The notes under the pieces: generated by a model | Database searches by the model: none | Told to the model about the DNA's origin: nothing | Seen by the model: only the letters and a program-made list of their open reading frames with translations | From: Burkholderiales bacterium | Lineage (GTDB): Bacteria; Pseudomonadota; Gammaproteobacteria; Burkholderiales; Burkholderiaceae_C | Direction of reading: 5' to 3' | DNA: 49,668 nt | NCBI GenBank assembly: GCA_030603635.1 | Contig: JAUVXK010000006.1 | Coordinates: forward strand, 1 to 49,668 | In this document: in pieces, positions 8,221 through 19,303 of the stretch | Position numbering within the stretch: the stretch's first letter is position 1 | Layout: every line of letters starts with the position of its first letter | Translations under genes and position numbers: made by a program

Positions 8221-8323
8221 GCTGCCAATTTTAGTTTTTCAGCACGGACTCTGCCGAAGAAAACGGCAATCTCCCAAATAGCCAAGTTTGATTGAAAGGA
8301 TGAAAAGCGTGGCCAGCAGCCCA
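8221..8323 (-). promoter_or_regulatory. ftsZ-lpxC intergenic leader with small hairpin
   Basis: This 103-bp spacer precedes lpxC. It contains a 5-bp inverted repeat, TGCCG and CGGCA, at 8252-8268 around a 7-nt loop. On the lpxC-sense strand no run of T follows, so it does not look like an intrinsic terminator. I see no convincing -35/-10 pair. The leader may carry the lpxC ribosome-binding control, but nothing specific is recognised. Confidence 0.25.
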
Positions 8324-9565
8324 TCAATCCGCTTGCTTGCGCAGGAAGGCGGGGATCTCGAAGTCGTCCATGCCGCCAGAGGACAGCGCATCCACCTTGG
8401 CCGCGGCCGAGGTGCGGTCGCGTGTGCGCCAGACGCTGGGCACGGCCGGGTTGCCACCGACCGAGGCATGACCCACTGCGGCCGCCTGCGCCACCCCGGA
8501 GCCTCCAACGGCCTGGTTCAACGTGGGAATGTAGGGCATGTTGTCGGTTCCGGTACGCAAACCCTGGGCGGGTGACTGGACCACCGTCAGAGGCTGGCGG
8601 GCACCTGCACGGTTCAGACCGGTGGCCACCACGGTGACGCGGATCGCGTCACCAAGGGACTCGTCGTAGGCGGTGCCGTAGATGACGTGCGCGTCCGGCG
8701 CGGCAAAGGCGCGAATGGTGTTCATGGCCAGCTTGGACTCGTTGAGCTTCAGAGAACCCTTGGCGGCACTGATCAGCACCAGCACGCCTTTGGCACCCTT
8801 CATGTCCACGCCTTCCAGCAACGGGCAGGCCACGGCCTGTTCGGCGGCAATGCGGGCGCGGTCCGGGCCGCTGGACACCGCAGTGCCCATCATGGCCTTG
8901 CCGGGTTCACCCATGACTGTGCGCACGTCTTCGAAGTCCACGTTCACCAGCGCCTCGACGTTGATGATCTCGGCAATCCCGCCGACGGCGTTCTTGAGCA
9001 CGTCGTTGGCTTCGGCGAAAGCCTCATCCTGGGTGATATCGTCGCCCAGCACCTCCAGCAGCTTGTCGTTGAGCACGACGATCAGGGAGTCGACGTTCTG
9101 CTCCAGCTCGGCGAGGCCGGCATCCGCGTTGCTCATGCGGCGCCCGCCTTCCCAGTCGAAGGGCTTGGTGACCACCCCCACGGTGAGAATGCCCATGTCC
9201 TTGGCCACCTTGGCAATGACGGGCGCGGCCCCGGTCCCGGTGCCCCCGCCCATGCCGGCGGTGATGAAGAGCATGTGAGCGCCATGGATGGCGTCACGGA
9301 TGTCGGCTTCGGCCATTTCGGCAGCCGCACGGCCTTTCTCAGGCTTGCTGCCGGCGCCCAGGCCGGTCTGACCCAGCTGGATGACGCGGTGCGCTGCCGT
9401 CTTGGCCAGGGCCTGGGCGTCGGTATTGGCGCAGATGAATTCGACACCCTGCACATGGCTCTGGATCATGTGTTCGACGGCATTGCTGCCACCGCCGCCG
9501 ACGCCGATCACCTTGATCTGGGTGCCGCGGTTGAACTCTTCGACCTCAATCATTTCGATGCTCAT
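8324..9565 (-). CDS. ftsZ: Cell division protein FtsZ
   Basis: FtsZ is the tubulin-like GTPase that forms the division ring. The 413-aa protein shows the GTP-binding signature GGGTGTG at 106-112, the N-terminal IKVIGVGGGGSNAV nucleotide loop, and the T7 catalytic region around NVDFEDVRTVM. A variable linker (about 320-395) leads to the conserved C-terminal peptide DDFEIPAFLRKQ that binds FtsA and ZipA. The start at 9565 is chosen because of the Shine-Dalgarno AAGGAGT just upstream and because it matches the family N-terminus. The longer in-frame extension to 9676 is unlikely. A 174-bp gap separates it from ftsA. Confidence 0.97.
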   Translation of the reverse strand: MSIEMIEVEEFNRGTQIKVIGVGGGGSNAVEHMIQSHVQGVEFICANTDAQALAKTAAHRVIQLGQTGLGAGSKPEKGRAAAEMAEADIRDAIHGAHMLFITAGMGGGTGTGAAPVIAKVAKDMGILTVGVVTKPFDWEGGRRMSNADAGLAELEQNVDSLIVVLNDKLLEVLGDDITQDEAFAEANDVLKNAVGGIAEIINVEALVNVDFEDVRTVMGEPGKAMMGTAVSSGPDRARIAAEQAVACPLLEGVDMKGAKGVLVLISAAKGSLKLNESKLAMNTIRAFAAPDAHVIYGTAYDESLGDAIRVTVVATGLNRAGARQPLTVVQSPAQGLRTGTDNMPYIPTLNQAVGGSGVAQAAAVGHASVGGNPAVPSVWRTRDRTSAAAKVDALSSGGMDDFEIPAFLRKQAD

Positions 9566-9739
9566 GGGAATACTCCTTGAATGCCTTGAACTTGTGAAAA
9601 CCTGAAAAAAACGTGCGGACAACAGAACCGGGTGATCAGCCAGGCGGCGCATTGGCGCCGTGACTTCGTCGAACATGCGCCTCGCGGGGACTGCAATGGG
9701 TGTGGCGGCGGGGCCGCTGGAGCGTGCGCTGGTGTGTCA

Positions 9740-10969
9740 TCAGAAATTCCCCACGAACCAGTCTTTGAGTCGCCCGAGGGCCGAGCCCACTGAGCCGGCT
9801 TTCTGGGCCACCTTGTGACCCCGCAAACGGGCCAGCCGGGCTTCTTCCAGGAGGCCCATGACGGTGGCCGCACGCGGCTGCGCCACCATGTCGCTGAGCA
9901 CACCGGTGTATTTGGGCATGCCGCGCCGCACGGGCTTGAGGAAGATGTCCTCGCCCAGTTCGATCATCCCCGGCATCACGGCGCTGCCGCCGGTCAGCAC
10001 GATGCCGCTGGACAGCAGCTCTTCGTGGCCCGACTCGCGGATCACCTGCTGCACCAGCGCAAAAATCTCTTCCACGCGCGGCTCGATCACGCCGGCCAGG
10101 GCCTGGCGACTGAGCAGACGCGGCCCTCGGTCGCCGAGGCCGGGCACTTCCACCTGCTGGTCCGGATCGGCCAGCAGCTGTTTGGCGCAACCGCTCTCCA
10201 CCTTGATGTCCTCGGCGTCCTTGGTGGGGGTTCGCAAGGCCATGGCGATGTCATTGGTGATCAGGTCGCCGGCGATGGGGATCACCGCGGTGTGGCGGAT
10301 CGCCCCCCCCGCGAAGATGGCCACGTCGGTGGTGCCGGCGCCGATGTCCACCAGCGCCACACCGAGTTCCTTTTCGTCGTCGGTGAGGATGGCCTGGCTG
10401 GCGGCCAGCGGGTTGAGCATGAGCTGATCCACTTCCAGGCCGCAGCGGCGCACGCACTTGATGATGTTCTCGGCCGCGCTCTGGGCGCCGGTGACGATGT
10501 GCACCTTGGCTTCCAGCCGGATGCCGCTCATGCCGATCGGCTCCTTGACTTCCTGACCGTCGATGATGAATTCCTGCGGTTCCACCAGCAGCAGGCGCTG
10601 GTCGGTGGAGATGTTGATGGCCTTCGCGGTTTCGATGACCCGGGCCACGTCGGCCGGCATCACTTCCTTGTCCTTGATGGCCACCATGCCGCTGGAGTTG
10701 ATGCCGCGGATGTGGCTGCCGGTGATGCCGGTGTAGACGCGGGCGATGCGGCAGTCGGCCATGAGCTCGGCCTCTTTCAGCGCCTGCTGGATGCTCTGCA
10801 CGGTGGCGTCGATGTTGACCACCACCCCGCGCTTGAGGCCGTTGCTGGGTGCCACGCCCAGCCCGGCGAGCTTGAGGGTGCCACCCGGCTGCACCTCGGC
10901 CACCACCGCCATGATCTTGGCGGTGCCGATGTCGAGGCCTACGACGATGTCTTTGTATTCCTTGGGCAT
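9740..10969 (-). CDS. ftsA: Cell division protein FtsA
   Basis: FtsA is an actin-like ATPase that tethers FtsZ to the membrane and activates the divisome. The 409-aa protein has the phosphate-binding motif VVGLDIGTAKI at the start, the second ATPase motif VALVDIGAGTTDVAIF in the middle, and the adenosine motif GIVLTGGSAVMPG later. The last residues (LGRLKDWFVGNF) form the amphipathic membrane-targeting helix. The 1C subdomain (about residues 85-165) is present. It lies 15 bp after ftsQ and ahead of ftsZ, in standard dcw order. The 174-bp spacer before ftsZ may hold an extra ftsZ promoter, but I could not define one. Confidence 0.97.
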   Translation of the reverse strand: MPKEYKDIVVGLDIGTAKIMAVVAEVQPGGTLKLAGLGVAPSNGLKRGVVVNIDATVQSIQQALKEAELMADCRIARVYTGITGSHIRGINSSGMVAIKDKEVMPADVARVIETAKAINISTDQRLLLVEPQEFIIDGQEVKEPIGMSGIRLEAKVHIVTGAQSAAENIIKCVRRCGLEVDQLMLNPLAASQAILTDDEKELGVALVDIGAGTTDVAIFAGGAIRHTAVIPIAGDLITNDIAMALRTPTKDAEDIKVESGCAKQLLADPDQQVEVPGLGDRGPRLLSRQALAGVIEPRVEEIFALVQQVIRESGHEELLSSGIVLTGGSAVMPGMIELGEDIFLKPVRRGMPKYTGVLSDMVAQPRAATVMGLLEEARLARLRGHKVAQKAGSVGSALGRLKDWFVGNF

Positions 10970-10984
10970 GATGGGTGGTGTCGT

Positions 10985-11785
10985 CTATCGGGTCGTGGTG
11001 GTGGCCGGTCGGGCCGGTGGGGGTTCGGTCAGGGTGGTCACACCTCGCATGCGCAGGGCGTAACCGTTGGGGTAGCGCAGGTCAGCGGTTTCGATCTCGC
11101 GCTGGCCGTAGCGCAGCACCAGCGTGGGCAAGGTGCTGGCAAAGTGCTGGGCACGGGTCACGACGGTCTCGGGTTCACCGCGGCCAAGCTCAAGACGGGC
11201 GCCACCGTCCAGCACCGCTTTCCAGCTGCCACGGGCGTTGAGCTCTAGCCGGTCGAGTTCTTGCCCCATGCGTTCGAACACCGGGGCCAGGGCCAGATAC
11301 AGGGCATACACCTGCGCGGCCCGATCCACCGGGCCGGCCAGCTCGCTCCAGCGGTCGGCCTGCAGGTCTTCCGGGTTGGCTTCGAACACTTCTCCATGCC
11401 GGTTGACGAGGCGGCCACTGCCGGTTTCGCCCCACCAGGCAACCGCTTCGTGTTCCTCCAGGGTGACACGCAGGCGGTTCGGAAACTCACGCTGCACCCG
11501 GGCCTGCCGCACCCAGGGAGCGGCCTCGAACAGGCGTTGCACCTCCTGGAGGTCCACCGTCAGGAAGGTTCCTTCCAACCGTGGCCCCAGATGCGCGCGC
11601 AGTGTGACGGCGCTCTGGTGCTCCACATCACCGACCACCGTGATCCCGGTCAGGGTCCAGGCCGGATGGCGCGCGACCCACCACGCCACTGTGCCGACCC
11701 CCATGACGAGCACCACCGCGAACAAGCCGTTCGCGGCCCAGCCCATCAGGCGGACGTCCAGGGGAATGGCGAGCGGCTTGGCCAT
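10985..11785 (-). CDS. ftsQ: Cell division protein FtsQ
   Basis: FtsQ is a bitopic inner-membrane protein linking cytoplasmic and periplasmic divisome parts through FtsB and FtsL. The 266-aa product has a short cytoplasmic end and one membrane helix (about 14-37). A POTRA domain follows (about 43-112, from WTLTGITVVGDVEHQSA to RVTLEEHEAVAWW), then the beta domain. The start ATG at 11785 gives MAKPLAIPLDVRLMGW, matching family N-termini; the in-frame extension to 11851 overlaps ddl and is rejected. The C-terminus is proline- and threonine-rich. ddl ends 2 bp upstream. Confidence 0.93.
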   Translation of the reverse strand: MAKPLAIPLDVRLMGWAANGLFAVVLVMGVGTVAWWVARHPAWTLTGITVVGDVEHQSAVTLRAHLGPRLEGTFLTVDLQEVQRLFEAAPWVRQARVQREFPNRLRVTLEEHEAVAWWGETGSGRLVNRHGEVFEANPEDLQADRWSELAGPVDRAAQVYALYLALAPVFERMGQELDRLELNARGSWKAVLDGGARLELGRGEPETVVTRAQHFASTLPTLVLRYGQREIETADLRYPNGYALRMRGVTTLTEPPPARPATTTTR

Positions 11786-11787
11786 GG

Positions 11788-12765
11788 TCAGCCCCTGCCT
11801 CCTGGAGGCAACGGGTTGTCGAGGGCTGCACTCGCCAGCACCCGCAGGCACAGCGACTCATAGTCCACGCCGACGGCACGGGCTGACATCGGGACCAGCG
11901 AGTGCCCCGTCATGCCGGGCGAGGTGTTGATTTCGAGCAGGTAGGGCCGGCGGGTGCGGGCGTCGATCATCACGTCCGCACGGGCCCAGCCCCGGCAGCC
12001 CAGGGTCTGGTAGGCCTTCAGTACCAGGGCCTGGATAGCGGCTTCTTCACCGGTCGGCAGGTCGCAGGGGACGATGTACTGGGTGTCGTCGGTGAAGTAC
12101 TTGTGCTCGTAGTCGTAGTTGCCGCCGGGCGCGACGATGCGGATCACCGGCAACGCACGGGCTTGTGTCCCGGTGCCTAGCACCGGACAAGTGACTTCGT
12201 CGCCGCTGATGAACTGCTCGCACAACACCTCAGGGTCGTGCCGTGCTGCGAGTGCATAGGCCTCGGCGCACTGCGCCACATCGGTCACTTTGGTCAGGCC
12301 GATGGTGGAGCCTTCGCGCGCGGGTTTGACGATCATCGGTGCCCCCAATGCGGCAAAAGCGGCCTCGGTTTCTGCCGCACTGGCCACCTGCCGCCAGTCG
12401 GGCGTGGGCAGGCCTTCGGCGCGCCAGATGCGCTTGGTCATGACCTTGTCCATGGAGACGCTGGAGGCCAGCACACCCGGCCCGGTGTAGGGAATGCCCA
12501 TCAATTCGAGGGCCCCTTGTACTGTGCCGTCTTCACCAAAGCGCCCATGCAGGGCAATGAAAGCCCGCTGGAAGCCTTCCCGCCGGAGTTCACCCAGGTC
12601 CCGTTCGGCGGGATCGAAGGCATGGGCATTCACACCCACACGCCGCAGGGCGTCCAGCACGCCGGTACCCGACATGAGGGACACCTCGCGCTCGGCGGAA
12701 TGCCCCCCCATGAGCACGGCCACCTTGCCCAAGGCTTTCGGATCGATCGTTGTTGCTGCGCTCAT
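11788..12765 (-). CDS. ddl: D-alanine--D-alanine ligase
   Basis: Ddl joins two D-alanines with ATP for the peptidoglycan stem. The 325-aa ATP-grasp enzyme shows [20 protein letters not shown] at the N-terminus, the [13 protein letters not shown] phosphate loop, and the [20 protein letters not shown] magnesium and substrate site near the C-terminus. The chosen start (12765) is the ATG inside the ATGA overlap with the murC stop. A longer in-frame start at 12849 would lie inside murC and lacks family support. The gene is the DdlB type by its place in the dcw cluster. Confidence 0.95.
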   Translation of the reverse strand: MSAATTIDPKALGKVAVLMGGHSAEREVSLMSGTGVLDALRRVGVNAHAFDPAERDLGELRREGFQRAFIALHGRFGEDGTVQGALELMGIPYTGPGVLASSVSMDKVMTKRIWRAEGLPTPDWRQVASAAETEAAFAALGAPMIVKPAREGSTIGLTKVTDVAQCAEAYALAARHDPEVLCEQFISGDEVTCPVLGTGTQARALPVIRIVAPGGNYDYEHKYFTDDTQYIVPCDLPTGEEAAIQALVLKAYQTLGCRGWARADVMIDARTRRPYLLEINTSPGMTGHSLVPMSARAVGVDYESLCLRVLASAALDNPLPPGGRG

Positions 12766-14186
12766 GCGCTCACCTTCTTGTCTGCCCCGGCCGTCGCCAG
12801 AGCGATCACTTGACCCGCCACCGCACCGATGGAACCGGCTCCCATGCACAGGACCACGTCGCCGTCGCGGGCGTTGTCCACGATGGCCTGCGGCATGGTG
12901 GCGATGTCGTCCACAAATACAGGCTCCACCTTGCCTGCGACACGCAGCGCACGCGCCAGGGCACGACCGTCGGCCGCTACGATCGGCGCCTCGCCAGCGG
13001 CATAGACGTCGGACAGCAGCACCGCATCGGCCTGACCGATGACCTTGACGAAATCCTCGAAACAGTCGCGCGTGCGGGTGTAGCGGTGCGGCTGGAAGGC
13101 CAGCACCAGGCGTCGACCGGGGAAGGCTCCGCGTGCAGCGGACAACGTGGCGGCCATTTCAACCGGGTGGTGACCGTAATCGTCCACCACGGTGGCGGTG
13201 CCTCCCGTGGGCAGGGGTGCATCGCCGTAGCGCTGGAAACGCCGGCCCACCCCCTTGAAGTTCGCCAGGGCGTCGAGCACTGCGGCATCGGGCACGCCCA
13301 ACTCCACGGCCACGGCAATGGCCGCCAGCGCGTTGAGCACGTTGTGGTGTCCTGGCAGGTTCAGCACCACCTCCAGATCGGGCAAGCTCACCCCGTTGCG
13401 ACGCTGAACGCGGAAATGCATCTGGGCATCGACGGCACGGATGTCCAGTGCGCGCACCTGAGCGTCCTCGCTCACGCCGTAGGTGGTGATCGGCCGCTGG
13501 ATATCGCCCAACAGGCTGCGGATGGTCGGATCGTCCACACACACGATGGCCGCCCCGTAAAACGGCATGTGATGCAGGAAATCCACGAACGCCTGCTTGA
13601 GCCGGCCAAAGTCGTGGCCGTAGGTGTCCATGTGGTCGGCGTCGATGTTGGTAACGACCGCCATGACCGGCAACAGGTTCAGGAACGAGGCATCGGACTC
13701 GTCGGCCTCGACCACGATGTATTCGCCCGAACCGAGCCGGGCATTGGCACCTGCGCTGTTGAGTCGACCGCCGATGACGAAGGTCGGGTCGAATTCGGCG
13801 GCGGCCAGCACGCTGGCCCCCAGGCTGGTGGTGGTGGTCTTGCCATGGGTGCCCGCAATGGCAATGCCTTTTTTCATGCGCATCAACTCGGCCAGCATGA
13901 TGGCGCGTGGCACCACCGGCAGGAGCTTGGCGTGCGCGGCCACCACCTCGGGGTTGTCGGCCGTGACGGCGGTGGAGGTGACGATGCAGTCGGCTCCGTC
14001 GATGTGCGCGGCGTTGTGACCGATGTGGATGCGCGCTCCGAGTTGTTGCAGACGGCGGGTGGTGGCGCTGTCACCCAGGTCGCTGCCCGAGATGGCGTAG
14101 CCTTGGTTGAGCAGCACTTCGGCAATGCCGCTCATGCCGGCGCCGCCGATGCCGACGAAATGAATGTGACGGATTGCGTGTTTCAT
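12762..14186 (-). CDS. murC: UDP-N-acetylmuramate--L-alanine ligase
   Basis: MurC adds L-alanine to UDP-MurNAc in the cytosol, the first of the four amino-acid ligations. The 474-aa protein carries the N-terminal nucleotide fold ([20 protein letters not shown]), the ATP loop [10 protein letters not shown] at 111-120, the [20 protein letters not shown] block of Mur ligases, and the C-terminal domain with FQPHRYTRT. The start ATG 14186 is set by the 4-bp overlap with murG and matches the family start; the ORF extension upstream lies inside murG. It overlaps ddl by 4 bp downstream. Confidence 0.97.
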   Translation of the reverse strand: MKHAIRHIHFVGIGGAGMSGIAEVLLNQGYAISGSDLGDSATTRRLQQLGARIHIGHNAAHIDGADCIVTSTAVTADNPEVVAAHAKLLPVVPRAIMLAELMRMKKGIAIAGTHGKTTTTSLGASVLAAAEFDPTFVIGGRLNSAGANARLGSGEYIVVEADESDASFLNLLPVMAVVTNIDADHMDTYGHDFGRLKQAFVDFLHHMPFYGAAIVCVDDPTIRSLLGDIQRPITTYGVSEDAQVRALDIRAVDAQMHFRVQRRNGVSLPDLEVVLNLPGHHNVLNALAAIAVAVELGVPDAAVLDALANFKGVGRRFQRYGDAPLPTGGTATVVDDYGHHPVEMAATLSAARGAFPGRRLVLAFQPHRYTRTRDCFEDFVKVIGQADAVLLSDVYAAGEAPIVAADGRALARALRVAGKVEPVFVDDIATMPQAIVDNARDGDVVLCMGAGSIGAVAGQVIALATAGADKKVSA

Positions 14187-15280
14187 GCGTGGCCTCCCTG
14201 CGAGGCGTTGGAACATTTGGCAAGGGTGCGGCAGGCCTGCACCATGGCCTCCACCGCCTTGGTCTTGGCTTGCGCCCGGGCCTTTTCGGCTCGGGCTTGG
14301 AGGTCGCCTCGAGTCAGTGACTGAATCCACTCGGCCAAGTGCTGGGCCGACAGTTCGGGCTGCGGCACCAGCCAGGCGGCACCGGCGTCCACCAGGAAAC
14401 GGGCGTTGTGGGTCTGATGGTCGTCCACGGCATGCGGGAATGGCACGAAGAGCGCGGCAGCCCCGACTGCGGCCAGTTCCGTCACGGTGCTGGCGCCAGC
14501 GCGGGCGATCACCACATCGGCGTCGGCAAAGGCCGCCGCCGTGTCCTGGATGAAGGGGGTCAGCGTGGCCTCGACCCCGGCCTGCGCGTAGGCCGCCTTC
14601 AGGGCCTCGATCTGCTTCTCACCGCTCTGGTGTGTGACGATCGGACGCTGCTCGGGCGGGATCAGCGCCAGCGCTTGCGGCACCGTGTCGTTCAGGGCCT
14701 TGGCACCGAGGCTGCCCCCCACCACCAGCACTTTCAGCGGACCGGAGCGACCGGCAAAGCGTTGCGCCGGTGGGGGTTGCTGGAGGAATTCGGCGCGCAA
14801 GGGGTTGCCGATCCACTCCCCCTTGGTCAATGCCTGGGGGTAGGCGGTGAACACCCGATCGGCGACCCCGGCCAACACCTTGTTGGCCATGCCGGCCACG
14901 GAGTTCTGTTCGTGCAGCACCAACGGCTTGCCCGCCAGCACCCCCATCATGCCGCCCGGGAAGGTGATGTAGCCGCCGAGACCCACCACCACGTCGGGCT
15001 TGACACGCCGCACCACGGCCAGACTCTGCCAGAAGGCACGCAACAGGCGCACCGGCAGCAGGGCCAGCGTGAGCACACCCTTGCCACGCACGCCGCCGAA
15101 GGCCACCGGCTCGAAGGCGAATCCTCGCGTGGGCACCAGGCGCTCTTCCATGCTGCCGGGCGCGCCCAGCCAGTGCACGCGCCAGCCTTCGGCGCGCAGC
15201 GCCTCGGCCACGGCCAGGCCGGGGAAAATGTGTCCACCGGTACCGCCGGCCATCACGAGCGCACAGAGGGATTTGCTCAT
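14183..15280 (-). CDS. murG: Lipid II synthase MurG
   Basis: MurG transfers GlcNAc from UDP-GlcNAc to lipid I at the inner face of the membrane, giving lipid II. The 365-aa GT28 protein shows the glycine-rich loop [19 protein letters not shown], the [15 protein letters not shown] acceptor-site motif, and the UDP-GlcNAc region [20 protein letters not shown] followed by [17 protein letters not shown]. Length and order of motifs are normal. It overlaps ftsW (4 bp) and murC (4 bp), a translationally coupled arrangement. Confidence 0.97.
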   Translation of the reverse strand: MSKSLCALVMAGGTGGHIFPGLAVAEALRAEGWRVHWLGAPGSMEERLVPTRGFAFEPVAFGGVRGKGVLTLALLPVRLLRAFWQSLAVVRRVKPDVVVGLGGYITFPGGMMGVLAGKPLVLHEQNSVAGMANKVLAGVADRVFTAYPQALTKGEWIGNPLRAEFLQQPPPAQRFAGRSGPLKVLVVGGSLGAKALNDTVPQALALIPPEQRPIVTHQSGEKQIEALKAAYAQAGVEATLTPFIQDTAAAFADADVVIARAGASTVTELAAVGAAALFVPFPHAVDDHQTHNARFLVDAGAAWLVPQPELSAQHLAEWIQSLTRGDLQARAEKARAQAKTKAVEAMVQACRTLAKCSNASQGGHA

Positions 15281-16566
15281 ACCCGGCCTCCGTGCATCAA
15301 TTTGCGGTTCTCATGGTCGATGCGCAGCACCACGGCGATGGCCACGATGTTCATGAGAATCGCCGATCCGCCGTAGCTCATGAACGGCAGCGTCAGCCCC
15401 TTGGTGGGCAGGGCACCCAGGTTCACGCCGATGTTGATGAAAGCCTGGAAGCCAATCCACAGGCCGATGCCCTGAGCCACCAAGCCGGCAAACACCTGAT
15501 CCAGCGCGATGGCCTGACGCCCGATCTGCATGATGCGGCGGACCATCCACATGAACAGAGCGATCAGGATCAGCACCCCCACCAGCCCGAACTCCTCGCC
15601 GATGACGGCCAGCAGGAAATCGGTGTGAGCTTCGGGAAGCCAATGCAGCTTCTCGACACTGCCGCCCAGCCCCACGCCGAACCACTCCCCCCGTCCGAAC
15701 GCGATCAACGAGTGCGAGAGCTGGTAGCCCTTGCCCAGGGCATGCTCGGCGCTGAACGGGTCCAGGTAGGCGAACACCCGCTCGCGGCGCCAGGGTGAGC
15801 TCAGGATCAACAGGGCGAACACCGCCGTGAGCAGCGCAGCAAAGAGGAAGAACATGCGGGCATTGACTCCTCCCAGGAACAGGATGCCCATGGCGATCAC
15901 GGCGATCACGATGAAGGCGCCCATGTCGGGCTGCATCAACAGCAGGAAACCGGCGAGACCGAGCGCCACCCCCATGGGCGCGACCGCCCGGAAGAAGCGC
16001 TCCTTGACCTCCATGCGGCGCACCATGTAGCCCGCCGCATACATGACCATCGCAAGCTTGGCAAGTTCGGACGGCTGGAAGTTCATCACGCCCAAGGGAA
16101 TCCAGCGGCGGGCTCCGTTCACCCCTTTCCCGATGAAGGGAATGAGCACGATCACCAGCAACACCAACGCGCCGAAGAAGAGCCAGGGCGACCACTTTTC
16201 CCACCTACTCATAGGCACCTGGAAGGCCAGCAGGGCAGCCACGGCACCGATGCCGATGGCAATGGCGTGGCGGATCACGAAATGCTCGTGGCTGTAGTTG
16301 CGGAAACGCGGGTTGTCGGGCAGCGCGATGGACGCGGAATAGACCATCACCATGCCCCAGCACAGCAGGGCCACGATGACCCAGACCAGGGTCTGGTCGA
16401 ACCCCATCTCGCGCACCACGGCCGTTCGGCCTCGCGCGTAATCGCGGCTGGACAGCCGCACCGGCAGATCGCCCACCCAGTCGCGCGCCGCGTCACCAGC
16501 GGCGCGGGCATTGCCCCACCAGCCGGCGAAACGGGAGAACGGATGGGTGAAACGCGGCTGGCTCAT
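15277..16566 (-). CDS. ftsW: Lipid II polymerase FtsW (SEDS)
   Basis: FtsW is the septal SEDS glycosyltransferase partnering the FtsI transpeptidase. The 429-aa protein has a cytoplasmic N-terminal stretch of about 55 residues and then about ten membrane segments. SEDS signatures include [17 protein letters not shown] after the first helix, the large extracytoplasmic loop with [20 protein letters not shown] and [17 protein letters not shown], and the C-terminal [20 protein letters not shown]. The start at 16566 lies in the ATGA overlap with the murD stop; longer in-frame starts lie within murD. The N-terminus is longer than in E. coli. Confidence 0.96.
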   Translation of the reverse strand: MSQPRFTHPFSRFAGWWGNARAAGDAARDWVGDLPVRLSSRDYARGRTAVVREMGFDQTLVWVIVALLCWGMVMVYSASIALPDNPRFRNYSHEHFVIRHAIAIGIGAVAALLAFQVPMSRWEKWSPWLFFGALVLLVIVLIPFIGKGVNGARRWIPLGVMNFQPSELAKLAMVMYAAGYMVRRMEVKERFFRAVAPMGVALGLAGFLLLMQPDMGAFIVIAVIAMGILFLGGVNARMFFLFAALLTAVFALLILSSPWRRERVFAYLDPFSAEHALGKGYQLSHSLIAFGRGEWFGVGLGGSVEKLHWLPEAHTDFLLAVIGEEFGLVGVLILIALFMWMVRRIMQIGRQAIALDQVFAGLVAQGIGLWIGFQAFINIGVNLGALPTKGLTLPFMSYGGSAILMNIVAIAVVLRIDHENRKLMHGGRV

Positions 16567-18128
16567 ACCGGCGTCCCTTCCTCTTGCTGCAATTCGCGCA
16601 CGGTCTCGACAAACACAGCCGCGCGGTGGGCATAGTCCCGGAACATGTCGAAGCTCGCACAGGCGGGGGAAAGCAGCACCGCGTCCCCAGGCTGGGCCTG
16701 TCGGGCGCACCAACGCACGGCCTCGGGCAGGCTGGCACAGTCGGACAGCGGCACGCCGGTCGGCGCGAGCACGGTGCGCAGGGCAGGCGCGTCGCGTCCG
16801 ATGAGCGCGACCGCACGTGCATGCCGGGCCACGGCCGCAGCGAGGGGCTCGAAGTCCTGTCCCTTCCCTTCGCCGCCCAGGATCACCACCAGTTTCCGCT
16901 CGGCACCCAACCCATTGAGAGCCGCCAGCGTGGCACCGACGTTGGTGCCCTTGCTGTCGTCGATGTACTCCACTTCACCGACGATGCCCACCGGCTCGAC
17001 CCGGTGTGGCTCGCCCCGGTACTCGCGCAGGCCGTGCAGCATGGGCGCCAACGGGGCGCCGGCCGCCGTGGCCAGGGCCAGCGCGGCCAGCGCGTTGCTG
17101 GCGTTGTGGCGACCACGGATGCGGAGGGCTTCCGCAGGCATCAGCCGTTGCAGGTAGGTTTCCTCTTCTTCGTTCGCGTGCCGCCCCTTGCGCTGCGTGT
17201 CATCCACCGGCAGGGCACGCACAAGCCAGGTCATGCCGTTGACGCTCTCCAGGCCCCAGTCGCCAGCACGCTGCGGGCATTCGGTGCCGAAGGTGACGCT
17301 GGGGCGTCCCGGCTCCGTGCGCGTGCGCTGGCCTTCTCGCACGGTCACGGGCTGGGGCTGGGGCTGCCAGCCTATGACCACCGGGTCGTCACGATTGAGC
17401 ACCATCAGGCCCGATCGACCGAAGACCCGGCGCTTGGCCTCGGCGTAGGCCGCCATGCTGCCATGCCAGTCCAGGTGGTCCTGACTGAGGTTGAGCACGG
17501 TGGCGGCAGTGGGTTCGAAATCGTTCACCCCGTCGAGTTGGAAACTGGACAGTTCCAACACCCAGGCCTGGGGCAAGGCGTCGGTTTCCAACGCCTGGCG
17601 CAGTTCGTCGAGCAGGGTAGGGCCGATATTGCCGGCCACCGCCACCGACCAGCCCGCCTCGCGCAGCAGGTGGGCCGTCAGCGCGGTGGTCGTGGTCTTT
17701 CCGTTGGTGCCGGTGATGGCCAGCACGGCGGGCCGGTACGGCACGGCATCGGGGGCGGACTCTGCCGAAGGCTCGGCCAGCGCCCGCAAGGCCTGTGCAA
17801 AGAGATTCAGCTCGCCCACCACGGGCACGCCCACCGCGGCGGCAGCGGACTGCAATCCCTCCATCTGGGCCGGGGGAATGCCAGGGCTGCGGCACACCAG
17901 CGCCCAGGGGGCACTCGAGAACAAGGCGGCATCGAAACTGGCCTGCACCAGTCGCACTCCCGGCAGTTCGCTCGCCAGCACAGGCGCCTGGGGAGGCGCC
18001 TCGCGGGTATCGGCCACCGTCACGCGGGCACCGGCCAGCGCGCACCAGCGCGCCATGGCCAGACCGGAGGCACCCAGCCCCAGCACCAGCACGTGGCGAT
18101 CGTTGAGCGACGGCAAGGCGTGTTTCAT
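16563..18128 (-). CDS. murD: UDP-MurNAc-L-alanine--D-glutamate ligase
   Basis: MurD adds D-glutamate to UDP-MurNAc-L-Ala. Visible motifs are [17 protein letters not shown] at the N-terminus, the ATP loop [19 protein letters not shown], the Mur ligase [20 protein letters not shown] block, [16 protein letters not shown], and the [18 protein letters not shown]-terminal substrate motif. At 521 aa it is longer than the E. coli enzyme (438). The extra length is mainly short low-complexity insertions ([17 protein letters not shown], and a loop near the centre with a basic and acidic stretch). It starts in the ATGA overlap with mraY and overlaps ftsW by 4 bp. Confidence 0.95.
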   Translation of the reverse strand: MKHALPSLNDRHVLVLGLGASGLAMARWCALAGARVTVADTREAPPQAPVLASELPGVRLVQASFDAALFSSAPWALVCRSPGIPPAQMEGLQSAAAAVGVPVVGELNLFAQALRALAEPSAESAPDAVPYRPAVLAITGTNGKTTTTALTAHLLREAGWSVAVAGNIGPTLLDELRQALETDALPQAWVLELSSFQLDGVNDFEPTAATVLNLSQDHLDWHGSMAAYAEAKRRVFGRSGLMVLNRDDPVVIGWQPQPQPVTVREGQRTRTEPGRPSVTFGTECPQRAGDWGLESVNGMTWLVRALPVDDTQRKGRHANEEEETYLQRLMPAEALRIRGRHNASNALAALALATAAGAPLAPMLHGLREYRGEPHRVEPVGIVGEVEYIDDSKGTNVGATLAALNGLGAERKLVVILGGEGKGQDFEPLAAAVARHARAVALIGRDAPALRTVLAPTGVPLSDCASLPEAVRWCARQAQPGDAVLLSPACASFDMFRDYAHRAAVFVETVRELQQEEGTPV

Positions 18129-19303
18129 CGCAGTTTCAGGGTCGACAGGCCAATCAGGCACAACAACATGGTGATGATCCAGAAGCGCACGACCACTTGC
18201 GTTTCGCGCCAGCCGGACTTTTCGAAGTGGTGGTGCAACGGCGCCATCTTGAACAGACGCCTGCCTTCGCCGTAGCGGCGCTTGGTGTACTTGAACCAGG
18301 TGACCTGCAGCATCACGGACACGGCCGAGGCCACGAAGATGCCCCCCATGATGGCCAGCACGATCTCCTGCCTCACGATCACCGCGATGGTGCCCAGCGC
18401 CCCTCCCAGCGCCAGCGCCCCGACGTCGCCCATGAACACCTGGGCCGGGTAGGCGTTGAACCAGAGGAAAGCCAGCCCGGCACCGGCCATGGCGGCACAG
18501 AAAATGAGCACTTCACCCGTGCCTGGGATGTGCGGCAGCAGCAGGTAGCGCGCGAACACCGCGTTGCCTGTCACGTAGGCAAACACACCCAGCGCCGACC
18601 CCACCATGACCACCGGCATGATGGCCAGACCGTCCAGTCCGTCGGTGAGGTTGACCGCATTGCTGGACCCCACGATCACCAGGTACGTGAGCAGCACAAA
18701 CCCAAACACGCCCAACGGGTAACTCACCTCCTTGAAGAAGGGCACCATCAGGCCTGCCTGGTCGGGCAGATCGATGCTGAAACCCGACCGCACCCACTCC
18801 AGGAACAATCGGAACACACGCTCGTTCGAGCCTTCGGAAATCGCGAACACCAGATAGAACGCCGCCAGCAGGCCGATGACGGACTGCCAGAAATACTTTT
18901 CTCGCGAACGCATGCCTTCCGGGTCCTTGTGGACCACCTTGCGCCAATCGTCCACCCAGCCGATCGCCCCGAAGCCGATCGTGACCACGAGCACGATCCA
19001 CACGAACCGGTTGCTCCAGTCAAACCACAACAGCGTCGACAGCGTGATCGCGAACAGCACCAGCACCCCTCCCATGGTGGGCGTACCGCTTTTGCTGAGG
19101 TGCGTCTGCATGGCATAGCCTCGAATGGGCTGGCCGATCTTGAGTTCGGTGAGCCGGCGGATGAAGTACGGGCCCGCCGCCACACCCACCAGCAAGGCGG
19201 TCATCGCCGCCATGACGGCCCGAAACGTCAGGTACTGGAACACCCGCAGAAAACCGAATTCCGGGCCCAAGCCCTGCAGCCAGAGAGCCAGACTAGGCAG
19301 CAT
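18125..19303 (-). CDS. mraY: Phospho-MurNAc-pentapeptide transferase MraY
   Basis: MraY transfers phospho-MurNAc-pentapeptide to undecaprenyl phosphate, forming lipid I in the inner membrane. The 392-aa polytopic protein shows [16 protein letters not shown] after the first helices, the WVDDWRKV aspartate pair, the magnesium-binding [10 protein letters not shown] motif, and the C-terminal [20 protein letters not shown] block with the conserved HHH. About ten membrane helices are predicted. Length is slightly above the 360 aa of E. coli, with an inserted loop around residue 140-165. The 5' end overlaps murF by 11 bp. Confidence 0.97.
   Translation of the reverse strand: MLPSLALWLQGLGPEFGFLRVFQYLTFRAVMAAMTALLVGVAAGPYFIRRLTELKIGQPIRGYAMQTHLSKSGTPTMGGVLVLFAITLSTLLWFDWSNRFVWIVLVVTIGFGAIGWVDDWRKVVHKDPEGMRSREKYFWQSVIGLLAAFYLVFAISEGSNERVFRLFLEWVRSGFSIDLPDQAGLMVPFFKEVSYPLGVFGFVLLTYLVIVGSSNAVNLTDGLDGLAIMPVVMVGSALGVFAYVTGNAVFARYLLLPHIPGTGEVLIFCAAMAGAGLAFLWFNAYPAQVFMGDVGALALGGALGTIAVIVRQEIVLAIMGGIFVASAVSVMLQVTWFKYTKRRYGEGRRLFKMAPLHHHFEKSGWRETQVVVRFWIITMLLCLIGLSTLKLR

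Noticed and set aside
16584-18275. A 563-aa plus-strand frame
   Set aside because: It is the mirror of murD in high-GC DNA; no ribosome-binding site or motif supports it.
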